Position numbers and translations under genes: made by a program. Under the pieces are notes generated by a model that was not told the DNA's origin, made no database searches, and saw only the letters and a program-made list of their open reading frames with translations. This document shows, piece after piece, positions 8,054 through 16,994 of a stretch of 64,000 nt of DNA (within the stretch, counting starts at the first letter, position 1; every line of letters begins with the position of its first letter). This DNA is from Pseudomonas sp. BGr12 (GTDB taxonomy: Bacteria > Pseudomonadota > Gammaproteobacteria > Pseudomonadales > Pseudomonadaceae), in assembly GCF_030272895.1 (NCBI RefSeq), contig NZ_JALRNF010000030.1:1-64000 (forward strand), given 5' to 3'.

Positions 8054-8512
8054 ATGAAACCTGTCGAGAAAGCAGCTCCTGCCAATCTCAACCTCGGCGA
8101 TTTTCTGTGCTTTGCCGTGTATTCGGCCAACCTGGCCTTCGGCAAGGCCTACAAACCGATGCTGGAACAGCTCGGCCTGACCTACACCCAGTTCATCACC
8201 ATCGTTGCGCTCTGGGAGCAGGACAGCCAGACCGTCGGCAGCCTCGGTGAGAAACTCTTCCTCGAATCGAACACCCTCACGCCCATCCTCAAGAAGCTCG
8301 AGGCGATGGGCTACCTGCAGCGTCAGCGTGATCCCGCCGACGAGCGCCAGGTGCGCATCAAACTGACCGCACAAGGGCGCGCGCTGCGCAAGGAACTGCC
8401 GGAAAACAGTTTTCCGCAGACGGGCCTGGAGGCAGATGAGTTCGTGGCCTTGCAGCAGTCAGTCGTGCGCCTTCGCAACAACCTTATCCGAACGCTCAAG
8501 GACACTGAGTGA
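8054..8512 (+). CDS. ohrR: OhrR, MarR-family organic peroxide sensor repressor
   Basis: This 152-residue winged-helix protein has the reactive cysteine expected of OhrR near the N-terminus (Cys19 in GDFLCFAVYSAN), the recognition helix region around LGEKLFLESNTLTPILKKLEAMG and the wing RQRDPADERQVRIKLT. Oxidation of that cysteine by organic peroxides releases DNA and induces ohr. GAGGA lies five bases before ATG 8054, so that start is preferred to one 12 bases earlier. Its last 54 bases overlap the 3' end of the convergent P-loop gene. Confidence 0.93.
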   Translation: MKPVEKAAPANLNLGDFLCFAVYSANLAFGKAYKPMLEQLGLTYTQFITIVALWEQDSQTVGSLGEKLFLESNTLTPILKKLEAMGYLQRQRDPADERQVRIKLTAQGRALRKELPENSFPQTGLEADEFVALQQSVVRLRNNLIRTLKDTE

Positions 8513-9037
8513 GGTGTCGACAGGGCCAGGCAGTGCCTGAAGGAATGCGGCAACCTGCCGGGCTGTGCGCAGATGGACGACCGGAACCTGCGGTGCGATG
8601 GCCAGCCGCGCGGCTTCAAGCGACGGGCGACTGGTGCGGTCGAAGTTCCACACATAGCTGAGGAACGTCAGGAACTCCCGGTCCAGCTTCTCCGGGCAAT
8701 CGGCGGGCAGGTCCGGACGGGGCCGGTTCACCAGGTTGCGCACAATCACCCGGGTCAGGCAGGTCAGTCGCCCGGTATCGAGCCAGATGACCAGGTCGGC
8801 GCGCGGCAGGCGCAGATCGAAGGTCCGCCGGGCATAGTTGCCTTCGCAGACCCAGCTGTGCGCTGACACCGCTTCCCTGACGCGGGCGCGAAACAGTTCA
8901 TTGTCGGGCTCGACCCAACCGGGCTGCCAGAACAGTGCATCCAGATGCACGACGGATAGGCCCAGGCGTTCGCCCAGAAGGCGCGCAAGGGTGGATTTGC
9001 CGCTGCCGGAATTTCCCAATATGACGATGCGTTGCAT
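8459..9037 (-). CDS. P-loop NTPase / adenylate-kinase-like protein
   Basis: A 192-residue protein starting directly with a Walker A loop, MQRIVILGNSGSGKSTLARL, followed by HLDALFWQPGW and WVCEGNYARR, a pattern found in small nucleotide kinase-like proteins sometimes annotated as FlaR or DNA topology modulation protein. The aspartate in VIWLDT is a likely Walker B. The last 18 codons overlap the ohrR 3' end on the other strand, an unusually long convergent overlap. Substrate unknown; not linked in function to ohrR as far as I can tell. Confidence 0.78.
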   Translation of the reverse strand: MQRIVILGNSGSGKSTLARLLGERLGLSVVHLDALFWQPGWVEPDNELFRARVREAVSAHSWVCEGNYARRTFDLRLPRADLVIWLDTGRLTCLTRVIVRNLVNRPRPDLPADCPEKLDREFLTFLSYVWNFDRTSRPSLEAARLAIAPQVPVVHLRTARQVAAFLQALPGPVDTSLSVLERSDKVVAKAHD

Positions 9038-9483
9038 GAAGACTGCCTGGTAGCTGGAATGGAACGTCTGCGATGTTAACGCAGTATTTATTTGGATCCA
9101 ATATTGATAGGATTGAAATATGGATTGTGCTCTTCGGAGCTATTTTATTGGCGTCATCGTTTAATCAATAACAGTCTTGAAAGACTATTAAGCGGTTTTT
9201 GTCTCAGGCGTGATATTCAGTGGCATAGCAACGACCGTTCATCGGCATGTTAAAAAATACTCATGCCCATCGCATCCGCTTCTTTTGTACAAAACAGCGC
9301 TGATTAGTCTGGTTTTTTTCCTTTACTCGTTAGTGTCGCTACACGCCTTTGAGGGGGGTAAAGGCCAAATGCCACCTTTCTGACTATTTGCTCCCCGCAC
9401 ATGCTCTAGCAGTCAAAAAAAAGGCGGCTATGTTTGTAAATGTCGGGTCCGCAACGGACCTTGCGTGTGCTTGTGGAGTTCTT
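9038..9483. other. AT-rich intergenic region
   Basis: About 450 bases, clearly richer in A and T than the flanks, with no coding region I can support. It holds runs such as TTAAAAAATA and TTTTTTT, and a small hairpin (GGTCCG, CAA, CGGACC; about 9445-9460) just before the ribosome-binding site of the next gene, which could affect its translation. Confidence 0.5.
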
Positions 9484-10230
9484 ATGAAAAGGACTGATCT
9501 TGCTACTATCGTCACCACGCTTATCGCCGCCAGCTCTTCCACTTATGCCAATTCGGCACCACCCACGGACCCTGCATTTGCCGTCGGGTTGATTGGCAGT
9601 TATAGCGAACTTGAATTCAAGGGGCGCAGGAGCACGGATACCGACCATATACCAGAAGGGGGGATATTTCTGAATTTTGGCAACAAAATGAGTGCGCAGG
9701 CGGGGCTGATCTATCATGCAGAGATCACCGGGCAGTACGCAAAAAGTCAGGGCGAAGAAATCAGGGACGCTCAGGCCGATCTTGACCTGGGCTGGAGAGT
9801 TGCACTGGATTCCAGCAACTTCCTGGATGCCATGATAGGCGCTGGCTATAAATGGAACCGTTTTTATCCGGACTTCAACAAGTTCGATGTCGATCTCACC
9901 AGTCGTACACCTTTTGTGAAAGCGGCCGCCGGCTACAATCATCAGTTCGACGCCGTTACCCTGCGCCTTGAGGCGGGAATCAGAAGGACGTTGAGTGGCG
10001 ATTCGGAGTTGAAGATCCAGAATGTCAGCAGCGAGGAACTGGACTTGAAAGACACCAGTAATCCTTATGTCGAACTACACTTTCTGTTCAACCCGAACGG
10101 TGCATTCCCGGTGATTGCCACTCTTTATTACAACCGTTTCAAGTATGACCTGGATGGGCAGTTTGCACTGACCGACTTCGACAAGCAGAACCGCGACGAG
10201 TATGGCCTGAAACTTGGGCTGGTATTCTAG
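9484..10230 (+). CDS. Putative outer-membrane beta-barrel protein
   Basis: The 248-residue product begins with a signal peptide (MKRTDLATIVTTLIAASSSTYA, cleaved near residue 22), then alternating polar and aromatic strands, and ends in phenylalanine (EYGLKLGLVF), the hallmark of outer-membrane barrel insertion. Length fits an 8-10 strand barrel. ATG 9484 is chosen over an upstream start at 9349 because it opens the signal peptide and follows GTGGAG. Composition is more AT-rich than the neighbours, suggesting later acquisition. I do not recognise the family. Confidence 0.75.
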   Translation: MKRTDLATIVTTLIAASSSTYANSAPPTDPAFAVGLIGSYSELEFKGRRSTDTDHIPEGGIFLNFGNKMSAQAGLIYHAEITGQYAKSQGEEIRDAQADLDLGWRVALDSSNFLDAMIGAGYKWNRFYPDFNKFDVDLTSRTPFVKAAAGYNHQFDAVTLRLEAGIRRTLSGDSELKIQNVSSEELDLKDTSNPYVELHFLFNPNGAFPVIATLYYNRFKYDLDGQFALTDFDKQNRDEYGLKLGLVF

Positions 10231-10299
10231 TTCACGGTTGAACCGGCCTGCGCCGCCACGCGCAGTCATACATGGCGACGGCAGGGTGATGGTTCAGTG

Positions 10300-11097
10300 T
10301 CAGTCAGCAAGAAACCGGGTGACCGCTTCCAGCATCGCCTCTGGCGCTTCTCGATGAGGTACATGGTGGCAGCCGTCGATAATCAGGCATTCGCTGCCGG
10401 TCGCTGACAGTTTGGCGATTCGACGTGGATGCAGGGTTGAACCGTACTCATCATGCTCGCCATGGATGGCCAGCAACGGGCAATGCACCGCATCGATCCC
10501 GCTCTCGATTGTCCACTCCCCGAACGTCGGTGAAAGCCAGGTCTCGGTCCAGGCCGCCAGCACCCACGATGCCTTGTCGCCATGGTACTTCTCAAGACGG
10601 GCCATCTGTCCCGGTTGTTCGAACTGCGCCTTGGCCGTGCGGATACCTTGCAGTGTCCGGTCCTCGACGAAGGCCTGCGCCGAGACCGTGATCAGTGCTG
10701 CGCAGCGCTGCTGATGCACGAAGGCACAGGTTGCGGCCATAGCGCCACCGACGCTATGGCCCAGGGCGACAAAGCGTTCGAGCTGCAGTGCCTCCAGCAG
10801 GTAGGTAAAGAAGCGCTCGGCCTCGTCGCGGATAAAGTGCTGCGGCAATTGCCCGGGGTACGCCGAAGAGCGGCCGAAGCCCAGCCGGTCATAGGCAATG
10901 ACTTCGCGCCCGGTGGCCTGGCACAGCAGCTGGGGGAAGTCCCGCCACAGCGCGACGCAGCCCAGGGAGTCGTGAAACAGCACGATAGGTGGCCTGGGCC
11001 GGTCGCCGCTACCACTTGCCGGGAACCAGCGACACGCGAACAGCTGTCCGTGCGGGGTATCGATCCATAGAGTTTCGGTGTTGGTGTTCAGTGTCAT
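10300..11097 (-). CDS. Alpha/beta-fold hydrolase
   Basis: A 265-residue hydrolase with nucleophile elbow GHSVGG (Ser about residue 114), oxyanion region FHDSLG, acidic residue in HGEHDEYG (about 214-221) and catalytic His in GCHHVPHRE (about 243-251). This complete triad suits an esterase, lipase or C-C hydrolase. No co-transcribed neighbour suggests the substrate. The start follows GAGGCC at a normal distance. Confidence 0.88.
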   Translation of the reverse strand: MTLNTNTETLWIDTPHGQLFACRWFPASGSGDRPRPPIVLFHDSLGCVALWRDFPQLLCQATGREVIAYDRLGFGRSSAYPGQLPQHFIRDEAERFFTYLLEALQLERFVALGHSVGGAMAATCAFVHQQRCAALITVSAQAFVEDRTLQGIRTAKAQFEQPGQMARLEKYHGDKASWVLAAWTETWLSPTFGEWTIESGIDAVHCPLLAIHGEHDEYGSTLHPRRIAKLSATGSECLIIDGCHHVPHREAPEAMLEAVTRFLAD

Positions 11098-11181
11098 GCA
11101 AGGCCTCGTCAGACAGTTCAGCTAGCGGACAGCAAGCGCAGTGTAGCGGTCGCGAGCACCGCGATCACCACCTATCAAACG

Positions 11182-11253
11182 GTAGGAGCGGGCTTGCCCC
11201 GCGATTGCGGTTCGTCTGGTACACCGCAATCGCGGGGCAAGCCCGCTCCTACG
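11182..11253. repeat. REP/BIME inverted pair, type 1
   Basis: Near-perfect inverted arms GTAGGAGCGGGCTTGCCCC and its complement, each extended by CGCGATTGCGG, separated by about 10 bases. It lies between the upstream ends of one gene and the 3' end of another. Confidence 0.92.
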
Positions 11254-11298
11254 GTGCCGACAGAAATTCCGCGAGTTGCAGATCAAGCAGCTGCGCAC

Positions 11299-11541
11299 TC
11301 AGCCATGGGTCTCCTGGCCGGCCAGCAACTTCACCGCGCCGTTTTCCAGGCCATAGCATGGCAGCTCTGGTGAAGGCTTGACCTCGGCCGTCGCGTGCAG
11401 GAAGCCCTTGGCATGCATCTCCAGCAGCCTGGCCTTGGCGCAGTCCTGGGCCTGTTGCTGGCTGGCGAAGGTATCTTGCTTGGTGTCGTTGCTGGGCTGG
11501 GGTAAATCAGGATGCTGACTGATCCAGACCACGTATTTCAT
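11299..11541 (-). CDS. Small hypothetical protein
   Basis: An 80-residue soluble protein starting MKYVVWISQHPDLPQP. GGAG sits eight bases before the ATG at 11541, so this start is preferred over an upstream one at 11568. No signal peptide or membrane segment. There is one cysteine in QDCAKARLL and one in LPCYGLENG. Function unknown. Confidence 0.65.
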   Translation of the reverse strand: MKYVVWISQHPDLPQPSNDTKQDTFASQQQAQDCAKARLLEMHAKGFLHATAEVKPSPELPCYGLENGAVKLLAGQETHG

Positions 11542-11598
11542 GATCGATGCTCCATGTGCGCTGCCCACGTCTGATTCTAGTTCGTCATGACCTTCTGC

Positions 11599-12483
11599 TC
11601 ACTGTCCCGACAGAAAACTCACCAACTGTCGCCCATGGGGGCTCAAGGTCTCCCAGCTGCGAAAGCACAGGCGCATTTCCAGGGTCGCCCAGCGTTCCTC
11701 CAGCGCCAGGCCGCGCACCGGCAGTTCCTGCTCCAGGCGCCTGGCCGAGGTCTCGGGCAGCATGGCGATCCCGGCATGCTGGGCCACCAGCTGGGCGATG
11801 GCCTCGAAGCTGGGCGCACGCACGCGCACCTTCAGTTGCATGCCCAGGTTCATCGCCAGTTCTTCGATAAAGCGCTGCATGGCGCGCTCCGCCGGCAGGC
11901 AGACGAACGGGTGATTCAGCGCATCGCGCAGGCGCAGTTGCTCGCCGCCGGCCAACGGGTGGTCGACGGGGACCAGCAGCACCAGGCGTTCGGTGCGAAA
12001 GGGCAGGGACACCACGCCCTCGTTGCTGAGGTTGCCGTCATATACGCCGATCTCGCATTCGCCGGCGCGCACTACCCGCAGAATATCCACGCTGCGGTGT
12101 TCCACCAGTTGCAGGTCGACTTCCGGGTAGTCGCACAGAAACGGCCCCAGCACCGTGGGCAACAAGGTGCTGTTGGTGACGGTGGAGGCGGCCAGGTGCA
12201 GGGTGATCCGCCGTTGCCCGGCCAGTTGTTTCAAGGTGTCCTGCAGTTGCTGGGCTTCACCGAGCACCCGGCGGGCGGCCTCCAGCACCAATTGGCCGGT
12301 GGGCGTCAGGTGCATGCCGTCGGGCTTGCGGGTGAACAGGGTCAGGCCGCAACGCTCTTCGAGCAGGCGCAGCCGGGTGCTGGCGGCGGACACCGCCACC
12401 GGGAAGGTCGCCGCAGCCTTGCTCAGGCTGCCACTGGCGGCGACGGCGTCCAGCAGGCGCAGGTCCTGAAGGTCGAAGTGCAT
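11599..12483 (-). CDS. LysR-family transcriptional regulator
   Basis: The 294-residue protein has the LysR winged helix-turn-helix at residues 5-62 (LQDLRLLDAVAASGSLSKAAATFPVAVSAASTRL split around the helices) and a periplasmic-binding-like effector domain from about 90. It diverges from an EamA exporter gene, and two copies of TTCAGAAT lie in the 100-base gap (12497 and 12548). That arrangement suggests it controls the exporter and itself. Effector unknown. Confidence 0.92.
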   Translation of the reverse strand: MHFDLQDLRLLDAVAASGSLSKAAATFPVAVSAASTRLRLLEERCGLTLFTRKPDGMHLTPTGQLVLEAARRVLGEAQQLQDTLKQLAGQRRITLHLAASTVTNSTLLPTVLGPFLCDYPEVDLQLVEHRSVDILRVVRAGECEIGVYDGNLSNEGVVSLPFRTERLVLLVPVDHPLAGGEQLRLRDALNHPFVCLPAERAMQRFIEELAMNLGMQLKVRVRAPSFEAIAQLVAQHAGIAMLPETSARRLEQELPVRGLALEERWATLEMRLCFRSWETLSPHGRQLVSFLSGQ

Positions 12484-12585
12484 GGGGGTTCTCCATTTCA
12501 GAATGGCCTCTTCACTAAAAAGCGATATCTAGCGAGGGGCCTTTCTGTTCAGAATAAAGCCTCAACCAGTCGCTTGCGTACCCCC

Positions 12586-13545
12586 ATGAAACCTTTGCAC
12601 GCCTTGATCCAGCGTTATATTCAAAACGGCAGCCTGTTCGCAGTGCTGGCGGCCCTGGGCTTCAGCTTCAAGGCGATCTTCGTCAAGCTGTCCTATGCCG
12701 CCGGCCCGGTGGATGCGATCACCTTGCTGGCCATGCGCATGGGGCTGTCGTTGCCCCTGTTCATCTGGCTGGTGTGGTCCAGCCGTCGGCACAGCAATGC
12801 GCCATTGACCTTCGCCAGCAGTTTTCAGGTGCTGCTGCTCGGGCTGTTCGGCTACTACCTGGCCAGCCTGTTCGACTTCTATGGCCTGCAGTACATCAGT
12901 GCCGGGTTGGAGCGCCTGATCCTGTTCATCTACCCGACCCTGGTGCTGATCTTCCAGGCCATCGCCCTGCGTGAACGGCCCACGCTGCGCACCCTGGCAG
13001 CCATGGGCATCTGCTACTTCGGCCTGGGTATCGCCTTTGTCCACGACGTCAGCGTTTCGGGCGTGGGCAACCAGGTGATCGTCGGCTCGCTGTGGGTGTT
13101 CGCCAGCGCCGTGACCTACGCGCTCTACTACTCGGGCACCGGCATCCTGCTCAAACGCATGAGCTCCATGCGCCTGGCCGGGCTGGCGGGCACGGCGTCG
13201 TCGGTCATGGTGCTGGGGCATTACCTGCTGGTGGCCGATACCGCGCAGCTTGTGCAGTTGCCGGTGGCGGTCTGGGTCAATGCTTTGATGATGGCGTTGT
13301 TTTCCACGGTGCTGCCGATCTACTGGGTGGCCCTGGCGATCCAGCGCATGGGCGCCACCCAGACCGCAGCGGTGGGCAACCTGGGCCCGGTGCTGACGAT
13401 TCTGGCGTCCTGGCTGCTGCTCAGCGAGGCGATCTCGGCGTACCAGATCGCAGGTCTTGCGCTGGTGCTGTTCGGGGTGTCGCGGTTGAAGCCGGCCACG
13501 CCCAAGGCCGCCGTGCAAGCGACTACCACGGATGCACCGGCATGA
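12586..13545 (+). CDS. EamA-family (DMT) transporter
   Basis: This 319-residue membrane protein has ten predicted transmembrane helices in two EamA repeats (about 15-145 and 165-300); the second repeat ends with LGPVLTILASWLLLSEAIS, typical of drug/metabolite exporters. It probably exports a small metabolite or amino acid under control of the divergent LysR protein. ATG 12586 starts the first repeat. The last 23 bases overlap the 3' end of the convergent fusion-protease gene. Confidence 0.9.
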   Translation: MKPLHALIQRYIQNGSLFAVLAALGFSFKAIFVKLSYAAGPVDAITLLAMRMGLSLPLFIWLVWSSRRHSNAPLTFASSFQVLLLGLFGYYLASLFDFYGLQYISAGLERLILFIYPTLVLIFQAIALRERPTLRTLAAMGICYFGLGIAFVHDVSVSGVGNQVIVGSLWVFASAVTYALYYSGTGILLKRMSSMRLAGLAGTASSVMVLGHYLLVADTAQLVQLPVAVWVNALMMALFSTVLPIYWVALAIQRMGATQTAAVGNLGPVLTILASWLLLSEAISAYQIAGLALVLFGVSRLKPATPKAAVQATTTDAPA

Positions 13546-16500
13546 GGGCCCCGGCCTGCGCCTGGGTGCCTTGACCGGCGGGCGGCAACCAGTCCAGCGG
13601 ATAGCCCGCCCTGATCCACGACTTGATGCCACCGCGGTACCAGAACACATGGGTGTAGCCGAGCTGGATGGCACGCAACGCACTGTTGTAGCTCATCCAG
13701 CACTGATTGTGGTGACAGTAGAAAACCAGCGGGCGGGACTTGTCACCGTGGGTCAGGCGCTCCAGGTCCTGGCCCAGGCGTTGCTGGGTGGCGTCGCTGA
13801 AACTGCCGCCCGCGGATGAATAGCGCAGGTCGATCGCGCCCGGTATGCCGGTACTGCCGCCGATGGAGGACAACACCAGTGGAGGCTTCGCCGTCGCCAG
13901 CTGCTCGGCCAGGGTAGCCGTGCCGATGACCTGTCCACCGGCGATCGTGGTGGGTGTTTCGCCGCCGAAATTGGGGCCGCTGTGCAACTCGCTGGTCGGC
14001 GCGATGGCGCTCAAGGCAAAGTCGTCCGCCTGTATCGCTGCAGCCGGCTCACGGTACTGGCTCTGGTAGAACGCATTGAAACCGGCACCGCTTTCCTTGA
14101 GGTTCATGAACTGTCGCGCAACACCGTCCACCGCCTGGTCGTCGCCTACATGAAACAGGTCGCCGCCCACCACGATCGCGTTCAGGGCGTAAATGACCAT
14201 GGTGTCGTCCCGCCTGGCCAGTTGCTTGAGGTCGACCTTTTCGCCATGGCTCAAGGTCCAGCCGTTGCTGCGCAGCACCGCCTTGTCACAGTCGCTGACG
14301 CAGGCCAGCCGGGCTTCGCCGACCGAGTCGACGCTGTCGTAGCTGGCCGTCGCGCCCCGTCGCCAGAACCCCAGCTTGTCGGGATCGTCCAGTCGCGGGC
14401 TGCTGGCCGCCGGCACGCCGGCCTGCTGGCGCACGGCTTCGATCAGCTGGATGCCCAGGGTGGAGCGCTCGGTGAACAGGCTCTCGACCCGTTCGCGGTA
14501 GGCCCGGGTCACCGTGGAGACCCCGGGGTTGACCTGGTCGGCGTGTTGGCCGGCATCGAAGTACGCAGCCTGGCTCAAGGGCTGCTGGTCTTCGTGCAGC
14601 AGCGGTACCTCGACGGCCTTGTACTGTTCATACATCAGCGCCTTGAAGCGCCGGGCGCCGAACAGGGTCGCCCGGTGCTTGCTCTGGAAGCCGTCGCTGA
14701 CATTGGCGTGCACGGCCAGTACTTCGAACGCGCTTCGCTGCGGGTTCCAGACCAGCAGCGGTCCACCCGAATCACCGAACCAGACATGGCAGTAATGGTT
14801 GAAGGAAATGTTGCGCATGGCCGGCGCGTAGTGATGCCGGCTGATATCGACGATGCAGTGTTTGATCGACGGCGCAATGAACCCCAGCTGGCTTTCGGAA
14901 AGCTTGAACAGATCCCCGGGGTAGCCAATGGCGGCGGCGCTGAGCTGGCTGGCGTTCGACCAGCTCATGTCATCGGCAAAGCGCAAGGGCGTCACAGGCG
15001 TTTGCGGTGTGTGCCGCAGCCTGAGAATGCCCCAGTCCTCGCTGTCGTTCTTGACGTGCTTGATCCAGGTCGCGGGGATGACCTCTTTCTGCGCAGGCGA
15101 GCGCTCGAGGATGACCTGGACGGTTTCCTTGCGATTTTTGCTGCTGGCGCAGTGGCCTGCGGTGACCACCAGGGTCGGGTCGAGGATGAAGGTGCCGCTG
15201 CACGAGCCTCTTTCCACTTTGATGCGCACCAGGGCGTCATAGGGCGCCTGGTTGAAATCGGTGATGAACTGCCGGTCTTCCTGCACGCCAATGCGCTGCC
15301 ATACCGAGCGCACGGGCACCAGCCCACGCTGGGGCAGCGGCAAGGGTGGCAGGCTGTCGAGGCTGGCAAGGTCGGCCTGGCGAATGTAGCCGACCAGGCC
15401 GTGCACGACCTGGCGGTTGAGCCGGTAGTCGGCCTTCTGGTCGAGAAAGCGCTCCACGGACGCTTCGTCGATCTGGGTGACGTAGCCGAAGGTATCGGGG
15501 TAGTCGCGAAGGCTGCTGGCAATGGCGGCGAGCCACCCGGGCGTGGCCGAGGCCCGCGCATACACCAGTTTCCAGCGGCCGATGTCGTGGATGATGGGGG
15601 AGGCTGCATCCGGCTTGAGATGGACCTGCAAGGGCTGCAGGCTCAGGTAGCGTGTGCCGGGGGCGTGGCGAAATCCCCAGGGGATGTCCTGGCCGGCATT
15701 GCCCTCCAGGTTGTCGAAGTAGCGCTCGCCGCCATAGACGTCGGCAGCGGGCGTGCCGTCAGGTGACTTGATCGCGGCGGCGATCTCGGCCCAGTGGCGT
15801 TTATCATCCAGGGTCTGGGCCTCATCCACCAGCCGCCAGGCACGGGTGATGTTGCCGTGGGCGACGGCCTGCCGGTACCAGGGGAAGGCTTCGTTGCGGT
15901 AGGTGTCGCGCAGGCAGGAGTCGAAATAGGCGTCGCCGGTTTTCACCATGGCCTCGGCATCGCCTGCATCGGACAGCCGCTTGAGTGTGGCGACATCGCG
16001 CCCGATTTCTACCCATTTGCGCGCCTTGGCAGGGTCCGGCGCGATGCCCGGCTGTTGCAGGTAGAGGCAGCCGTAGCCCTCAGCCGCCGCCCCGGACAAG
16101 CTACCTTGCCCGGCCGCGCGGGACAGCCAGGATTCGGCCTTGCGGTTGCGGTAGGTCCTGATCGGTGAGTCCTTGAAGGTCGGTTCGTCGATGTGCTCGA
16201 AGTCCAGGTAGGCCAGGCCCAGTTGCGCGGCGGCCTGGCTGTCGCCTGCCTGCGCTTTGGCGCGGGTGGTATCGAGCCCTGTGCCGTATTCCCACCAGTA
16301 GGCCTCTTTGTCGAGATCTGCCGCAACGCCGCCCATGCCCTTGGCATAGACCCGCCTCAGCTCGTCCGATGCAGGCTTTCGATAACCCTGGTCGGCTGCC
16401 GCCTGGGTCAACAGTTCGATGCCCCGGGGTACGTCCAGTGGCACTTGCCGTGCGCCTTCAGCGGGTTTCAGTCGATTGAGGTACGCCAGCCCCTGCAGGT

Positions 16501-16597
16501 AGGCCGTCTCGGCACTGTCCTGGCCTTGCGCCTGGGCAGGCACGGCGAGGGGGAGCGTGGCGAGCAGGAGCAGTAGCCGGTGCGCGAATCGGGCCAT
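13523..16597 (-). CDS. Exported Sel1-repeat / trypsin-like protease / rhodanese fusion
   Basis: A 1024-residue protein with signal peptide (LLLLLATLPLAVPAQAQ). About residues 40-270 read as Sel1-like helical repeats (AAAQLGLAYLDFE, AMVKTGDAYFDSC). About 445-690 is a chymotrypsin-fold serine protease with full triad: His in VTAGHC (about 480), Asp in SEDWGIL (about 520), Ser in FGDSGGPL (about 610). The C-terminus (about 900-1010) is rhodanese-like, with active-site loop FYCHHNQCWMS near 959 and the end YTHVFWYRGGIKSW, like PQQ-associated CxxCW rhodaneses. A region with further cysteines (ACVSDCDKAV) links them. Likely periplasmic. It stands alone, so partners are unknown. I know each family but not this combination. 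Confidence 0.85.
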   Translation of the reverse strand: MARFAHRLLLLLATLPLAVPAQAQGQDSAETAYLQGLAYLNRLKPAEGARQVPLDVPRGIELLTQAAADQGYRKPASDELRRVYAKGMGGVAADLDKEAYWWEYGTGLDTTRAKAQAGDSQAAAQLGLAYLDFEHIDEPTFKDSPIRTYRNRKAESWLSRAAGQGSLSGAAAEGYGCLYLQQPGIAPDPAKARKWVEIGRDVATLKRLSDAGDAEAMVKTGDAYFDSCLRDTYRNEAFPWYRQAVAHGNITRAWRLVDEAQTLDDKRHWAEIAAAIKSPDGTPAADVYGGERYFDNLEGNAGQDIPWGFRHAPGTRYLSLQPLQVHLKPDAASPIIHDIGRWKLVYARASATPGWLAAIASSLRDYPDTFGYVTQIDEASVERFLDQKADYRLNRQVVHGLVGYIRQADLASLDSLPPLPLPQRGLVPVRSVWQRIGVQEDRQFITDFNQAPYDALVRIKVERGSCSGTFILDPTLVVTAGHCASSKNRKETVQVILERSPAQKEVIPATWIKHVKNDSEDWGILRLRHTPQTPVTPLRFADDMSWSNASQLSAAAIGYPGDLFKLSESQLGFIAPSIKHCIVDISRHHYAPAMRNISFNHYCHVWFGDSGGPLLVWNPQRSAFEVLAVHANVSDGFQSKHRATLFGARRFKALMYEQYKAVEVPLLHEDQQPLSQAAYFDAGQHADQVNPGVSTVTRAYRERVESLFTERSTLGIQLIEAVRQQAGVPAASSPRLDDPDKLGFWRRGATASYDSVDSVGEARLACVSDCDKAVLRSNGWTLSHGEKVDLKQLARRDDTMVIYALNAIVVGGDLFHVGDDQAVDGVARQFMNLKESGAGFNAFYQSQYREPAAAIQADDFALSAIAPTSELHSGPNFGGETPTTIAGGQVIGTATLAEQLATAKPPLVLSSIGGSTGIPGAIDLRYSSAGGSFSDATQQRLGQDLERLTHGDKSRPLVFYCHHNQCWMSYNSALRAIQLGYTHVFWYRGGIKSWIRAGYPLDWLPPAGQGTQAQAGALMPVHPW

Positions 16598-16745
16598 GAC
16601 ATGCCTCGTTGCACAGGGTGCGGCTTTGGAGGTCAGGCGAGCCTGTCGAACTGCAGGAGGGCGCGCATCCGGACTTCACCGGTCAGGCATGGTAATTATA
16701 GGGCGCTTCATGGACTCCTACTCTGGTCAGTCAAAAGGAATGGAT

Positions 16746-16994
16746 ATGGAATTTTCAGCGGAAGAAAAGCAAAGGTTACTGAGCGTCAAAGGTGTCGGTC
16801 CGACGGTGGTGCAGCGGCTTGAGCAGTTGGGGATTTTCACCCTCGATCAACTGAGCAGGGCCGATGCGCTCGATGTCGTCACCCAGGCTTCTGCCCTGGT
16901 CGGCTCCAGCTGCTGGAAGAACAGTCCGCAGGCGCGGGCAGCGATTCAGGCTGCGATCGCCAAGGCCCGGGAAGTGGTGGAGGGCGCGGATTAA
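16746..16994 (+). CDS. Small helix-hairpin-helix protein
   Basis: An 82-residue protein with a helix-hairpin-helix motif near the N-terminus (LLSVKGVGPTVVQRLEQLGI, residues 9-28), the DNA-backbone-binding element found in many repair proteins and in Cdd1-like small proteins. AAAAGGA precedes two in-frame ATGs at 16740 and 16746; spacing favours 16746. The stop overlaps the 3' end of the convergent NTF2-like gene by four bases. DNA binding is inferred; the process is unknown. Confidence 0.72.
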   Translation: MEFSAEEKQRLLSVKGVGPTVVQRLEQLGIFTLDQLSRADALDVVTQASALVGSSCWKNSPQARAAIQAAIAKAREVVEGAD

